This document shows positions 35,323 through 44,433 of a stretch of DNA of 46,065 nucleotides, piece by piece; the first letter of the stretch is position 1, and each line of letters begins with the position of its first letter. Location: the NCBI GenBank assembly GCA_026390165.1, contig JAPLGM010000028.1, positions 1-46,065 of the forward strand, in the 5' to 3' direction. Under the pieces are notes generated by a model, which was not told the origin of the DNA, searched no databases, and saw only the letters and a program-made list of their open reading frames with translations. Position numbers and translations under genes: made by a program. The DNA comes from Campylobacterales bacterium. Its GTDB lineage: Bacteria > Campylobacterota > Campylobacteria > Campylobacterales > Sulfurimonadaceae.

Positions 35323-35899
35323 GCCCAAAATACCACGAATCATTATAAGTGACATCACGAGTTTTCAGATTTGTATCAATTTTGCGATACCCCACTTCAA
35401 TCCGTCCGTTGTCAATGGGTTCAAAATCAAGATGGAGACGGGTTTCCATATAGCTACTTGCATCTTTAAATGATAATGCCGATGGAGCATAATAAAGTGC
35501 TCCCCCCAAATACAAGGGGAATGGGGTGTTAAGTGGCAATTGCAACTGAGCTTCTAACCCTAGAGGAATCGCTGAATAAATATTTCCGTCAATCTTTGTA
35601 TACTCCCCCTTAATTCCCAATCCAAGTTCCAACCCTCGAACTCCACGTACACTGTTTTGAACCATAAAGGAGAGCTCCATAAGAGGGTCAGGGTTAGCAA
35701 TTGTCAAGGAGTTATTATTATCCCCTTTCAAAAATCGAGCACCAAAATAGGTTTTTCCCAATCCCGAGCCATTCCCCATTTGCCCCATATCAAGACGAAT
35801 CTGTCCCTCTACATCACGACTGTTCACATTTGCTTCGATTTGGTGTGCCGCGAATGCACTTGTAGCGATTATACTGCTTAAAAGTATTTTTTTTAACAT
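35306..35899 (-). CDS. YfaZ-like outer-membrane beta-barrel protein
   Basis: A 197-aa exported protein. A signal peptide (about 1-17, ending SAFA) is followed by amphipathic beta strands with alternating hydrophobic residues and a C-terminal Phe (GLRLDF), the BAM recognition end. The overall pattern fits the YfaZ family of unknown function. It starts inside the last codons of hldE (7-bp overlap), so it is expressed with heptose synthesis genes. Confidence 0.78.
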   Translation of the reverse strand: MLKKILLSSIIATSAFAAHQIEANVNSRDVEGQIRLDMGQMGNGSGLGKTYFGARFLKGDNNNSLTIANPDPLMELSFMVQNSVRGVRGLELGLGIKGEYTKIDGNIYSAIPLGLEAQLQLPLNTPFPLYLGGALYYAPSALSFKDASSYMETRLHLDFEPIDNGRIEVGYRKIDTNLKTRDVTYNDSWYFGLRLDF

Positions 35900-37326
35900 G
35901 GTGTTCCTTTATTAATTTTTTCTATCGTTGCCGTCGTACTTTTACCATTCACAAACGTAACGAGTCGAAGCTCTTGCGCAAATTCTGCCCCCACAACCGT
36001 TTTACCTTCATAATCGCCCCCTTTGACGAGAATATTAGGAGCAATATTTTTAATCAATTCGTAGGGTGTTTCATCGCTAAAGAGTACCACATAATCAACC
36101 GCTTCCAGTGCTGCCAAAATATAAGCACGATCCACTTCAGGATTTATAGGACGGCTTGGCCCTTTTAGCACCCTTACAGAGTCGTCGGTGTTGAGCCCTA
36201 CAATGAGGACATCCCCATAGCTTTTTGCCTCTTGGAGATATTTAACGTGCCCAACATGGAGAATATCAAAACAACCGTTGGTAAAGACGACCGTTTTTCC
36301 CTCTTTTTTCAGCCGATTGGCAATTGTAGTAATTTCATCATGCGATTTGATATGAACATCTGAAGTGCTTTGATGCAAACTCGATTCGTAGGCACTGATT
36401 TCATCCAATGTCACCGTAGCCGAACCGATCTTCCCAACGACGACCGCCGCTGCATGGTTCGCAAACGGGGCTGCTTCATCAATACTAAGCCCTAAACTCA
36501 AAGCAAACGACAACGACGCAATAACGGTATCCCCAGCCCCCGTCACATCATACACCTCTTTCGCCACCGTTGGGAAACGACGCATAGCATCATCATAAAT
36601 GGCAATTCCATCTTCAGAGAGGGTAATCATCGAACATTCCAAATCGCACGTCTCTTTGAGAAAAAGTAATGCTTGACGTAAAGAGGGATCATCACAAATT
36701 ACAATCCCTGTTGCTTCCGAAGCTTCTTTTTTATTGGGTGTCAACAAATACGCACCCCGATATTTGGAATAATCTTCCCCCTTCGGATCGACAAGCACCT
36801 TTTTTCCCACCTTTTTGGCAGCACGAATCACCCCTTGGGCAACCGTCTCTGTAATCACCCCTTTGCCGTAGTCGGAGAGGATAACGATGTCACACAGTTC
36901 TATTTGTGTTTGGCTATACGCGATGACGGCATCGACACTTTCCGAAGAGATGGGATCTTTGGATTCTCTGTCATAACGGAGTATTTGCTGATTGGAGGCA
37001 ATGATACGACTCTTTTTTGAGGTTTTTCGCCCCTCTTGCGTCATAAGTCCCTCACACGAAACTCCTAGAGAAAGAAGCATCTCTTGTAACTCTTCTCCAT
37101 TGTCATCATCACCGATAACCCCTGCAATGCTCACCTGTGCACCAAGTGCAACAAGATTATTAATGACATTTCCAGCACCACCAAGTAGCGTTGTTTCACG
37201 GTAAATATCGACCACCTGAACGGGTGCTTCAGGGGAAATACGTTCACACCCTCCCCACAAATAATGGTCGATCATCAAATCCCCAATAACAAGGATTCGT
37301 GGATGAGCATCTTGGAACAGACTCAT
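35893..37326 (-). CDS. hldE: Bifunctional heptose-7-phosphate kinase / heptose-1-phosphate adenylyltransferase
   Basis: Makes ADP-D-glycero-D-manno-heptose from heptose 7-phosphate in two steps, with GmhB acting between them. The N-terminal ribokinase-like domain (1-315) has GGAGN at 49-53 and DVTGAGDT near 260-267. The C-terminal cytidylyltransferase-like domain (about 340-477) has TNGCFDILHVGH at 349-360 and LKGPSRPI. It has 477 aa, matching E. coli HldE. It overlaps hldD by 4 bp upstream and the porin gene by 7 bp downstream. Confidence 0.96.
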   Translation of the reverse strand: MSLFQDAHPRILVIGDLMIDHYLWGGCERISPEAPVQVVDIYRETTLLGGAGNVINNLVALGAQVSIAGVIGDDDNGEELQEMLLSLGVSCEGLMTQEGRKTSKKSRIIASNQQILRYDRESKDPISSESVDAVIAYSQTQIELCDIVILSDYGKGVITETVAQGVIRAAKKVGKKVLVDPKGEDYSKYRGAYLLTPNKKEASEATGIVICDDPSLRQALLFLKETCDLECSMITLSEDGIAIYDDAMRRFPTVAKEVYDVTGAGDTVIASLSFALSLGLSIDEAAPFANHAAAVVVGKIGSATVTLDEISAYESSLHQSTSDVHIKSHDEITTIANRLKKEGKTVVFTNGCFDILHVGHVKYLQEAKSYGDVLIVGLNTDDSVRVLKGPSRPINPEVDRAYILAALEAVDYVVLFSDETPYELIKNIAPNILVKGGDYEGKTVVGAEFAQELRLVTFVNGKSTTATIEKINKGTPC

Positions 37327-38333
37327 GAAAGCTCCTCCTCGAAAAGACGTTGTATCTCTGGAACGTACGCCGCAATCCCCTCTTCAAAACTAAATCGAGG
37401 TTCATATCCCAAACACTCGCGCGTTGTTTGAATATCAGCTTCCGTATGAAACTGATACCGTCCGATATAGGGATTAGGAACATATTCACACGTATAGGAG
37501 GTACCTAGCTCACGTTGTAAAATATCCACCATCGATTGAAACGAGCGCGCTTTCCCCGTTCCCACATTAAAGACACCAGACTCTTTTGGGCTTGCCGCTA
37601 AAATATTAGCTTGGATGATATCTTCGATGTAGATAAAATCACGCAAAATTTGATCGGAGTTTTCAAAGAGTTTCGGATTCTTTCCACTTAAAAGCTGATG
37701 ACCAAACTGCACGACCATCGAAGACGTTTTATTTTTGAAAAACTCCCGTGCCCCATAGACATTGAAATAGCGCAATCCGACAATGCTGATATTAGTGTAT
37801 TTTTGAGCATACTGACGTGCCGTATGATCCATCATCAGCTTTGAGAATCCATAAACGTTTTGAGGGGCTTCGCGCCCTACGGCTTGGGGAGAGGGGGCAT
37901 CCCCATACGTCGCACCCGAAGAGGCATAAATCATATTTGCCCCATGAGCCACCGCCATCTCAAGCAGATCAACAAACGCATTGACGTTGGTTTGAATCAT
38001 CAAATCCTGTTCCAACGCCGTCGTATCTGAAATCGCCGCTTCATGATAGATAAAATCAAATTTATACCGCGAACCCATCTCTACTAACAAAGATTTATCG
38101 TTAATATCACCACTGATAACATCACCACGAAACCCGATCAAATTTTTGAAATGACCAAAACTTTTGAGATTGCCATTGGAGAGGGTGAGATTTGAGCGGA
38201 ACAGATCTAACACCACCACACGAGCATCGGGATAATTCTCCTGAAAATAAAAGGCGAGGTTAGAACCAATAAATCCCGCCCCCCCTGTAATAAGGATAGT
38301 TTTCGTATTAAAATCAACGTCGCTGTAGCACAT
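37323..38333 (-). CDS. hldD: ADP-L-glycero-D-manno-heptose-6-epimerase
   Basis: Converts the D,D to the L,D form of ADP-heptose, the last step before WaaF and related enzymes. It is an extended SDR with TGGAGFIGSN near 15-24, the YGFSK catalytic pair, and RYFNVYGAREFFKN. I chose the ATG at 38333 (336 aa) because AAGGA lies just upstream; an ATG nine codons earlier has no such site. It is the first gene of the hldD-hldE-porin operon. Confidence 0.94.
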   Translation of the reverse strand: MCYSDVDFNTKTILITGGAGFIGSNLAFYFQENYPDARVVVLDLFRSNLTLSNGNLKSFGHFKNLIGFRGDVISGDINDKSLLVEMGSRYKFDFIYHEAAISDTTALEQDLMIQTNVNAFVDLLEMAVAHGANMIYASSGATYGDAPSPQAVGREAPQNVYGFSKLMMDHTARQYAQKYTNISIVGLRYFNVYGAREFFKNKTSSMVVQFGHQLLSGKNPKLFENSDQILRDFIYIEDIIQANILAASPKESGVFNVGTGKARSFQSMVDILQRELGTSYTCEYVPNPYIGRYQFHTEADIQTTRECLGYEPRFSFEEGIAAYVPEIQRLFEEELS

Positions 38334-38421
38334 GCAATGTCCTTGAGGATATAAGTGCATTATTGTAACAAAGGTATCATTAAAAGAGAACGAAGTTAGA
38401 CTTGTTTAAGATAGATGGGAA

Positions 38422-38427
38422 TATAAT
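38422..38427 (+). promoter_or_regulatory. -10 element of the cytochrome c gene
   Basis: TATAAT lies 29 bases before the chosen ATG. A TTGTTT upstream is spaced only 13 bases away, too short for a canonical -35. Confidence 0.45.
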
Positions 38428-38455
38428 GGCACTCAAATTTTATACGGAGAAACAA

Positions 38456-38752
38456 ATGAAAAAAATTGCTCTTGCAATGTTATTCGCTGGTATGTCATTG
38501 ATGGCTGCCGATGGTAAAGCTTTATCTGCTAAATGTGCTGCATGTCATGGTGCTTCTTTTGAAAAAGCAGCTCTTGGTAAATCAGCAATCGTAAAAGGTC
38601 AATCAGCTGCAGCTATCGAAGCTTCTTTGAAAGCATATAAAGCGGGCACACAAAACAAAGCTGGTATGGGCGCATTAATGAAAGGTCAAGTGGCTACTAT
38701 GTCTGACGCTGACATCAAAGCAGTTGCTACGTACGCTGCTACAGGCAAATAA
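38456..38752 (+). CDS. Small periplasmic monohaem cytochrome c (c-553-like)
   Basis: A 98-aa electron carrier. A signal peptide (MKKIALAMLFAGMSLMAA) precedes the mature part. The haem site is CAACH, with a likely axial Met in the GMGALMKGQ region. I chose the ATG at 38456 because GGAG precedes it and the signal peptide begins there. It stands as a single-gene unit. It probably passes electrons between the bc1 complex and cbb3 oxidase, which fits the neighbouring ccoI-ccoS. Confidence 0.9.
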   Translation: MKKIALAMLFAGMSLMAADGKALSAKCAACHGASFEKAALGKSAIVKGQSAAAIEASLKAYKAGTQNKAGMGALMKGQVATMSDADIKAVATYAATGK

Positions 38753-38760
38753 GTTTTTCT

Positions 38761-38787
38761 CATTCCCAACTCTCCTGAGTGGGAATG
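38761..38787. terminator. Hairpin shared by the convergent cytochrome and ccoS genes
   Basis: CATTCCC with GGGAATG, extended by ACTC/GAGT with one bulged A, encloses a TCCT loop. It lies 9 bases after the cytochrome stop and 32 before the ccoS end. T runs are weak on both sides. Confidence 0.45.
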
Positions 38788-38818
38788 GATACCTCTACCC
38801 ATTTCTTCAATAACTTTT

Positions 38819-39037
38819 TTATTCTGCTTTATAGTTCTTCTTTTTTAATTCTTCTTTTTTACGATCTTGTTGCGCTGCATCATTGAGCTCACTCTCATCA
38901 TCATACATGACTTGATTCATCATCTTCGTTTCATCATCAAACTGACCGTTTTTGATCCCCCACAAAAAGGCGATCAATGCTATACCACCCAACACCAGTG
39001 ATGCCCCCAGCATCATCGCCACTACCCAACCATCCAT
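38819..39037 (-). CDS. ccoS: cbb3 oxidase maturation protein CcoS
   Basis: A 72-aa single-pass membrane protein. A helix spans about 4-28, with the family ending GIKNGQFDDETKM right after it, then a charged tail. It is needed for cofactor insertion into cbb3 oxidase. It lies 10 bp after ccoI on the same strand. Confidence 0.88.
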   Translation of the reverse strand: MDGWVVAMMLGASLVLGGIALIAFLWGIKNGQFDDETKMMNQVMYDDESELNDAAQQDRKKEELKKKNYKAE

Positions 39038-39047
39038 TTTTGAATCC

Positions 39048-41441
39048 TTATTTATACATTAAACGACTACGCATCGAATTTCCCACCACGAGAAGTGAAC
39101 TAATCGACATTGAAATCGCCGCAATCAACGGAATCACATACCCCATCATCGCCAACGGAATCGTAATGGAGTTATACACCAACGAAATTCCAAGATTTTG
39201 TTTGATAAGCTCATACGTTCGTCGCCCTATAGCAAACGCTTCTACCAATGAGACAAGGGAATCATTCAATAATACCACATCGCTCACTTCGATAGCAATG
39301 TCACTTCCATTGCCCATAGCTATTCCTATATCCGCACGAGCAAGGGCGAGGAGATCATTGACCCCATCCCCTGCCATCACAACCACATACCCCTCATTGT
39401 GTGCTTGGGCAATAAACTCTGCTTTTTCTTCAGGGTTCAAATGGGCATGCACCTCATCAATCCCCACGTCTCGCGCCACACGACTCGCTGCCGCCTCATG
39501 ATCCCCTGTGAGCATGACCACCCGTAACCCAAATTTTTTCAATGCAACGATTGATTCGGATGCCCCCTCTTTGGGAAGATCCCGCAGATGATAAGTAGCA
39601 ACCAAGACCCCATTCACGGCATAATAAAAAAGACTTTTATCACTGGATGAATCAACAGAAATCCCCATATCTTTCATGAGAAGGGCATTCCCCCCTGCAA
39701 TCATCATCTCATTCACACGTGCCACAATACCGCGTGCTGGAATTTCCTGAGCATCTTGAAGAAGCCCTTGTTCTATCGTTTCATCTTGACGCTCTACATA
39801 CTCCATAACCCCACGGCTAATAGGGTGTTTAGAAGCACTCACGAGAGAGTACAGATGAGAAGGCTCAAACGGATGATGAATAACTTCCTCTACCACTTCA
39901 GGGCGACCTTGGGTAATTGTCCCTGTTTTATCGAGAACAACCATGGAGGCTTTTGCTATTGTTTCGATTTGGGCAGCTGATTTGAAAAGAATCCCCCTCT
40001 TCGCCCCCAATCCAAGTCCCACTAAGGTTGCTACGGGAGTCGCAAGGGCAAGAGCACATGGACAGGCGATAATAATGACCGAAATTCCTACCATCAAGGC
40101 ACGATCAAAACTCCCTTGTCCAAAATACCATACCCAAAAGGTGGCAATGGACAAAAAGAGAATCGTTGAAGAGAAGTGTTGCGAAAGCCGATTCGCCAAC
40201 TGTTCGATATTAGGTTTCTTCGCCATCGCATTTTCAAGGAGATTCACAAGATGGGAGAGGGTAGAATTAGCGAAATCTTTCGTCGCTTTGTAATGAATTA
40301 ACGCATCAATACTGGTCGTTCCGCTAATAATCGACTCACCCTTACGTTTGAAAATCGGCTCCGACTCACCCGTAAGGTTCGATTCATCAAAACTACCCTC
40401 ACCGCTTATCACTTCCCCATCGATGGCAGCACGCTCACCGCTACGGATACGGAGTATATCGCCAACCTTCACCTCATTAACATTCACTTCACGAGTGATC
40501 TCCCCCTCGACAATACTCACTTCGGAGGGAATATGCTTGCTCATCATATCAAGAGTATCCGCAGCACTTTTACGGCTCAACACCTCCAAAAACTTCCCAA
40601 AGAGGACAAAGGTGATAATCATCGCTACCGAATCAAAATACGCTTCCCCTTTTTCAAATACGGTAATATAAATAGAATAAAAATACGCCAAGCTTGAACC
40701 CGTTACGACGAGTAAATCCATCGTCACCGCTTTATTCTTTAACCCATAATATGCCCCGCGATAGAAAACCCATCCGCTATAAAAAAGTACAGGAGTTGCC
40801 AGTACCCATTCCGCAATATTGAGAATCGTCTTGATCTCTTGTGTAATCCCTGTAAAATACCCCGCATACTGAGCAACCGCCACCCACATAATATTCATCA
40901 CGGCAAATGTCGCAACCGCCATACGAAGATAATAATCCTTACGCTCTTTGTTGACACGTACCTCTTGAAGTGAGGTATCGTAGGGAAATGCGTTGTACCC
41001 AATAGCACGGATCATATCGATAATGGCGGAGAGTTTAAGGGTCTCACTATCCCACGTAATACGCGCTTTGTTGTTCGTATAATTAATATGGGCTTCCAAT
41101 ACTCCAGGCATTTTATGGAGTGCTTTTTCATTGAGCCACACACACGCAGCGCAGTGAATCCCCTCAATCACCAACGAGACTTGATTCCACCCCTCAGGGC
41201 TCTTGGTAATAAAACGCTCCGCAAAAGCAGGGGTATCAAAATTGGTACTGCTCTCAAATTGTTCCGTAGGAGGTGCGAGGGTCGTCTCCCCCATTTTGCT
41301 ATAAAAGCTCTCCAGCCCCTCATCACGTAACAGATGAAAAATTCCCTGACACCCTTTGCAGCAAAAACGGTAATCGCCATCGTGGATCATCACCGCATCG
41401 CTAAATTCCAAATGGCAGTGGTCACATTTGATTTTAGACAT
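39048..41441 (-). CDS. ccoI: Copper-translocating P1B-type ATPase for cbb3 oxidase (CcoI/FixI)
   Basis: Exports copper for assembly of the cbb3-type oxidase. An N-terminal Cys-rich segment (C6, C9, C27, C28, C31) precedes a heavy-metal-binding domain with GIHCAAC (C97, C100). Eight membrane helices follow, with the ion-site CPC at 460-462, phosphorylation motif DKTGT at 504-508, TGES near 357-360 and GDGVND near the C-terminus. It has 797 aa, normal for FixI. I chose the ATG at 41441, which overlaps the preceding stop by 8 bp. Confidence 0.93.
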   Translation of the reverse strand: MSKIKCDHCHLEFSDAVMIHDGDYRFCCKGCQGIFHLLRDEGLESFYSKMGETTLAPPTEQFESSTNFDTPAFAERFITKSPEGWNQVSLVIEGIHCAACVWLNEKALHKMPGVLEAHINYTNNKARITWDSETLKLSAIIDMIRAIGYNAFPYDTSLQEVRVNKERKDYYLRMAVATFAVMNIMWVAVAQYAGYFTGITQEIKTILNIAEWVLATPVLFYSGWVFYRGAYYGLKNKAVTMDLLVVTGSSLAYFYSIYITVFEKGEAYFDSVAMIITFVLFGKFLEVLSRKSAADTLDMMSKHIPSEVSIVEGEITREVNVNEVKVGDILRIRSGERAAIDGEVISGEGSFDESNLTGESEPIFKRKGESIISGTTSIDALIHYKATKDFANSTLSHLVNLLENAMAKKPNIEQLANRLSQHFSSTILFLSIATFWVWYFGQGSFDRALMVGISVIIIACPCALALATPVATLVGLGLGAKRGILFKSAAQIETIAKASMVVLDKTGTITQGRPEVVEEVIHHPFEPSHLYSLVSASKHPISRGVMEYVERQDETIEQGLLQDAQEIPARGIVARVNEMMIAGGNALLMKDMGISVDSSSDKSLFYYAVNGVLVATYHLRDLPKEGASESIVALKKFGLRVVMLTGDHEAAASRVARDVGIDEVHAHLNPEEKAEFIAQAHNEGYVVVMAGDGVNDLLALARADIGIAMGNGSDIAIEVSDVVLLNDSLVSLVEAFAIGRRTYELIKQNLGISLVYNSITIPLAMMGYVIPLIAAISMSISSLLVVGNSMRSRLMYK

Positions 41442-41913
41442 ACTCAAATTTCCCGCACTCTCGATTTTTTCGTACATAATTGTACTGTCCACAAATACCT
41501 TGCATCACAATATAAACGCCACTGCAAGAGCGTAGCGCAAACCCTATTGCCATCGCAAGATTCGCCGTCGCTTCAATTGGATCGATACTAAAAGGAACCA
41601 TCGCACCCGTAAAAATAACCGTTTTTTGCAATGCCAATTGTGCAATAGTATCCGCACTCAAATCCATAGTATCAGTCCCGTGAACCACGATAATAACTTT
41701 TTCTTCGGAAGCAGCAATCGTTTGAGCAAGTAACGCACGATCCGTATCATCCATCTCCAAAGAGTCTTTATAAAGTATCCCTTGAAGAGAAATATCAATC
41801 ACCAAAGAGCTTGCTATTGCTTCAACCGCATGATTATCATTCGGAACAAAAAGCTCACCACTGCGTGGATTATAACGCTTATTAAACGTCCCCCCCGTAT
41901 TGAGGATCAACAT
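41434..41913 (-). CDS. Single-domain asparaginase-like protein
   Basis: A 159-aa protein matching only the N-terminal domain of bacterial L-asparaginases: ILNTGGTFNKRY (catalytic Thr region) and VVHGTDTMD (second Thr-Asp pair), with TGAMVPFSIDPIEATANL. Full asparaginases have about 330 aa, so the C-terminal dimer domain is missing. It is not a truncation artefact as far as I can see, because the frame ends cleanly and the next gene starts within the stop. Activity is uncertain. It sits between gmhB and ccoI in one overlapped run. Confidence 0.8.
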   Translation of the reverse strand: MLILNTGGTFNKRYNPRSGELFVPNDNHAVEAIASSLVIDISLQGILYKDSLEMDDTDRALLAQTIAASEEKVIIVVHGTDTMDLSADTIAQLALQKTVIFTGAMVPFSIDPIEATANLAMAIGFALRSCSGVYIVMQGICGQYNYVRKNRECGKFEYV

Positions 41914-42413
41914 AAAAGTTCTCGTAGTGAGTGGATAATTTTATTGGCTTTTGAGGTCATAGCACTGTGAGAGAGGAGAATGTTCTCACCCACGCCTGCT
42001 TTCAAAGAAGCTTCGATGTCACGCTCATTATCACCGATCATCACCGAATGCTCCATATCCAAACCATACGTTGCTTGCGCCTCCAAAAACATTCCTGCTT
42101 CTGGCTTACGGCACGCACACGCTCCGTCAATGCTTTCATGATGGGGACAATGATAAATATGAGTAAGAGTAATACCAAGGGTTTTGAAATGCTCCACCAT
42201 CCACTCACTCAAACGACTGAAATCCTCTTCACTGTAGTAGCCACGCGATATACCCGACTGATTGGTAACAATAATGATAAGATACCCCTCTTTTTGATAA
42301 GCATGACATACATCGATAATACCGTCCATAAGTTCAAAATCTTCGATCTTGTGAAGATAGTTTTTCTCAACATTGACGACCCCATCGCGGTCGAGAAAGA
42401 GTGCTTTACGCAA
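41907..42413 (-). CDS. gmhB: D-glycero-D-manno-heptose 1,7-bisphosphate 7-phosphatase
   Basis: Removes the 7-phosphate between the two HldE steps. It is an HAD phosphatase with FLDRDGVVN (nucleophile Asp and acid/base Asp), TNQSGISRGY, the zinc-site CPHH...CACRKP and IGDNERDI. I chose a TTG start at 42413, which overlaps the gmhA stop and gives MRKALFLDRDGV (168 aa); upstream in-frame ATGs lie inside gmhA and extend a stretch without family similarity. It overlaps the asparaginase-like gene by 7 bp. Confidence 0.88.
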   Translation of the reverse strand: MRKALFLDRDGVVNVEKNYLHKIEDFELMDGIIDVCHAYQKEGYLIIIVTNQSGISRGYYSEEDFSRLSEWMVEHFKTLGITLTHIYHCPHHESIDGACACRKPEAGMFLEAQATYGLDMEHSVMIGDNERDIEASLKAGVGENILLSHSAMTSKANKIIHSLRELLC

Positions 42414-42993
42414 CCCCTCCCCCAAAAAGCTCTTTTTCGATGATGTCACAAAGGATATGCCCAATGAGAATATGGGATTCTTGAATACGTGGGGTAGCAG
42501 TAGAGGGGATAATAATCGCATAATCCGCCATTCGCGCCATTTTTCCCCCATCACGCCCGACGAGTGCAACCGTTATAACCCCTTTATCTTTCGCCGATTC
42601 AAACGCATTAATTATATTTTGAGAGTTCCCAGAGGTAGAGATACCGATAAACAAATCCCCCTCTTGAGACATCCCCTCCAACTGACGGGAAAAGACTTTA
42701 TCATACCCGTAATCATTCCCAATCGCGGTGAGATTGGAACTATCCGTCGTCAATGCAAGCGAAGGGATGGAGGGGCGATCAAACCCATAACGCCCCACCA
42801 GCTCTGCCGCAATATGCTGTGCATCCGCCGCTGAACCGCCATTACCTGCGAGCATCGTCTTTTTGCCTCTTCGGTACACTTCTACACACTCCTGAGCCAC
42901 TATAACGATCGTATTCAAAAGTGCATCGTTTTCTAAAATTGCCTGTTTCGTTGCCGCTGAATCGGCGATTTGTTTGATGATGTAGTTTTTCAT
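42406..42993 (-). CDS. gmhA: Sedoheptulose-7-phosphate isomerase
   Basis: First committed step of ADP-heptose synthesis. It is a SIS-domain protein of 195 aa with GNGGSAADAQHIAAELVGRY, LTTDSSNLTAIGNDYGYDKVFSRQLE and GISTSGNSQNI, all typical of GmhA. Together with gmhB, hldE and hldD the whole ADP-heptose route is in this window, split in two operons about 3.5 kb apart. It begins 9 bp after trpS. Confidence 0.96.
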   Translation of the reverse strand: MKNYIIKQIADSAATKQAILENDALLNTIVIVAQECVEVYRRGKKTMLAGNGGSAADAQHIAAELVGRYGFDRPSIPSLALTTDSSNLTAIGNDYGYDKVFSRQLEGMSQEGDLFIGISTSGNSQNIINAFESAKDKGVITVALVGRDGGKMARMADYAIIIPSTATPRIQESHILIGHILCDIIEKELFGGGVA

Positions 42994-43002
42994 AGATGTC
43001 TC

Positions 43003-43968
43003 CTAATATTTTATCCCCGTAACCGAACGCACTTTCTCAATAATCGGTTGCGCCACAGCACTCGCTTTCATCGCACCATTTTTTAAAATCTCACGCACTT
43101 CATCCTGATGTGATTCATAATATTCGCGCTTTTCACGATAAGGGCGAAAATAGTCCCACAACACTTCGGCAAGGTAGAGTTTAAAATGACCATGCCCCTC
43201 GCCCCCTCGCATATACCGTTCTTGTAACGCGATACGCTCATTGGCATTGAGAAAAAGTTTGACAATATTATAAACATTGCACCCCTCGAACTCTTTTGGC
43301 TCTTCTACCCCGATTACTTCCGTAACTATTTTTTTGATAGTTTTAAGCTGACTTTTCTCTTCCCCGAAAATCGTAATGGTGTTTCCGTAACTTTTCGACA
43401 TCTTCTGCCCATCGGTCCCGGGGACAGTAGCGACATTTTCATCGACACTAAATTCAGGAAGGGTAAAAATATCGCCGTATTGGTTGTTAAATTTAAGAGC
43501 AATATCCCGTGCAATCTCAACGTGCTGTATCTGATCTTTTCCCACAGGGACGACTTGCGAACCAAACAGCAAAATATCCGCTGCCATAAGGACAGGATAC
43601 GAAAAAAGGCTGTGATTGGAAGCAATCCCGCGAGCGGTTTTATCTTTATAACTGTGCGCACGTTCAAGCAATCCCATCGGGGTAAATCCGGAGAGTATCC
43701 AGTAAAGCTCTAACACCTCTTTAACATCCGATTGCACCCAAAAGGTACTTTGATCGGGGTTCATCCCCAATGCTAAGAAATCGGTTGCCGCTTGCATCGT
43801 GAGATGGCTCAAACGTCCACCATCACTAAGTGAGGACATGGCATGATAATTAGCGATAAACGCAAATACTTCATGATCGTTTTGTGATTCGATCATAGGG
43901 AGGATCGAACCAAAATAATTTCCAATATGTAAATCGCCTGATGGCTGGATACCTGTTAAAACGCGCAC
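43003..43968 (-). CDS. trpS: Tryptophanyl-tRNA synthetase
   Basis: Charges tRNA-Trp. It is a class I synthetase of 321 aa with the HIGN motif near 14-17 (GDLHIGNYFGSI) and KMSKS in GTDGQKMSKSYGN. I chose the GTG at 43968 because AAGGAG lies five bases upstream; another GTG six bases earlier overlaps that site. It is the first gene of the trpS-gmhA-gmhB-asparaginase-ccoI-ccoS run. Confidence 0.95.
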   Translation of the reverse strand: MRVLTGIQPSGDLHIGNYFGSILPMIESQNDHEVFAFIANYHAMSSLSDGGRLSHLTMQAATDFLALGMNPDQSTFWVQSDVKEVLELYWILSGFTPMGLLERAHSYKDKTARGIASNHSLFSYPVLMAADILLFGSQVVPVGKDQIQHVEIARDIALKFNNQYGDIFTLPEFSVDENVATVPGTDGQKMSKSYGNTITIFGEEKSQLKTIKKIVTEVIGVEEPKEFEGCNVYNIVKLFLNANERIALQERYMRGGEGHGHFKLYLAEVLWDYFRPYREKREYYESHQDEVREILKNGAMKASAVAQPIIEKVRSVTGIKY

Positions 43969-44072
43969 GAGCACTCCTTGAATAAGGATAATTCTACCGA
44001 ATAGTGACTTAAGCTTTCTCTTAAGAAAAAGTATGCTAAATTACCATCATATCAAGTGTAAAAGGATTTATT

Positions 44073-44426
44073 ATGAATGTTCAAATTCGTGCCAAAGAGA
44101 TTACCCTCAACCCTCACTTAAACGGTCACATTGAAACTGCTATCGAAAATTTCAAACGTTACCATTTGGATATTACTACCGTTAATGTTCTCATTGCCAA
44201 AGAAAAACAAGGAGTCAGTGTCGAATTTGACATCCATATTGCTCATGCACAGCCTGTTGTTATCTCTGACAGCGATCATAATCTTGACGCTGCCATTGAT
44301 CTGGCAATTGACCGTGCCAACAAAGCACTCGGACGATTGCATGACAAAATGAAAGATCACCATGCAACTCCTCTTCGCGATATGGAAGTTCCGGGAGAAG
44401 AAGTAATAGAAACGGAAGCAGAATAA
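44073..44426 (+). CDS. hpf: Ribosome hibernation-promoting factor, short form (HPF/RaiA family)
   Basis: Binds the 30S decoding centre in resting cells and stops translation. It is a 117-aa beta-alpha protein with VQIRAKEITLNPHL at the start and the DLAIDRANKALGRLHDKMKDH helix at the end. The short length and acidic tail fit the short HPF/YfiA type, without the long-form dimer domain. It has AAGGA before the ATG, and the thioredoxin gene is 7 bp downstream. Confidence 0.9.
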   Translation: MNVQIRAKEITLNPHLNGHIETAIENFKRYHLDITTVNVLIAKEKQGVSVEFDIHIAHAQPVVISDSDHNLDAAIDLAIDRANKALGRLHDKMKDHHATPLRDMEVPGEEVIETEAE

Positions 44427-44433
44427 TACTGCA

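Noticed and set aside
42414-42569. Longer N-terminus for gmhB from an upstream ATG
   Set aside because: The extra 52 residues lie inside gmhA, show no HAD-family features, and the family begins at the LFLDRDG segment just after the TTG.
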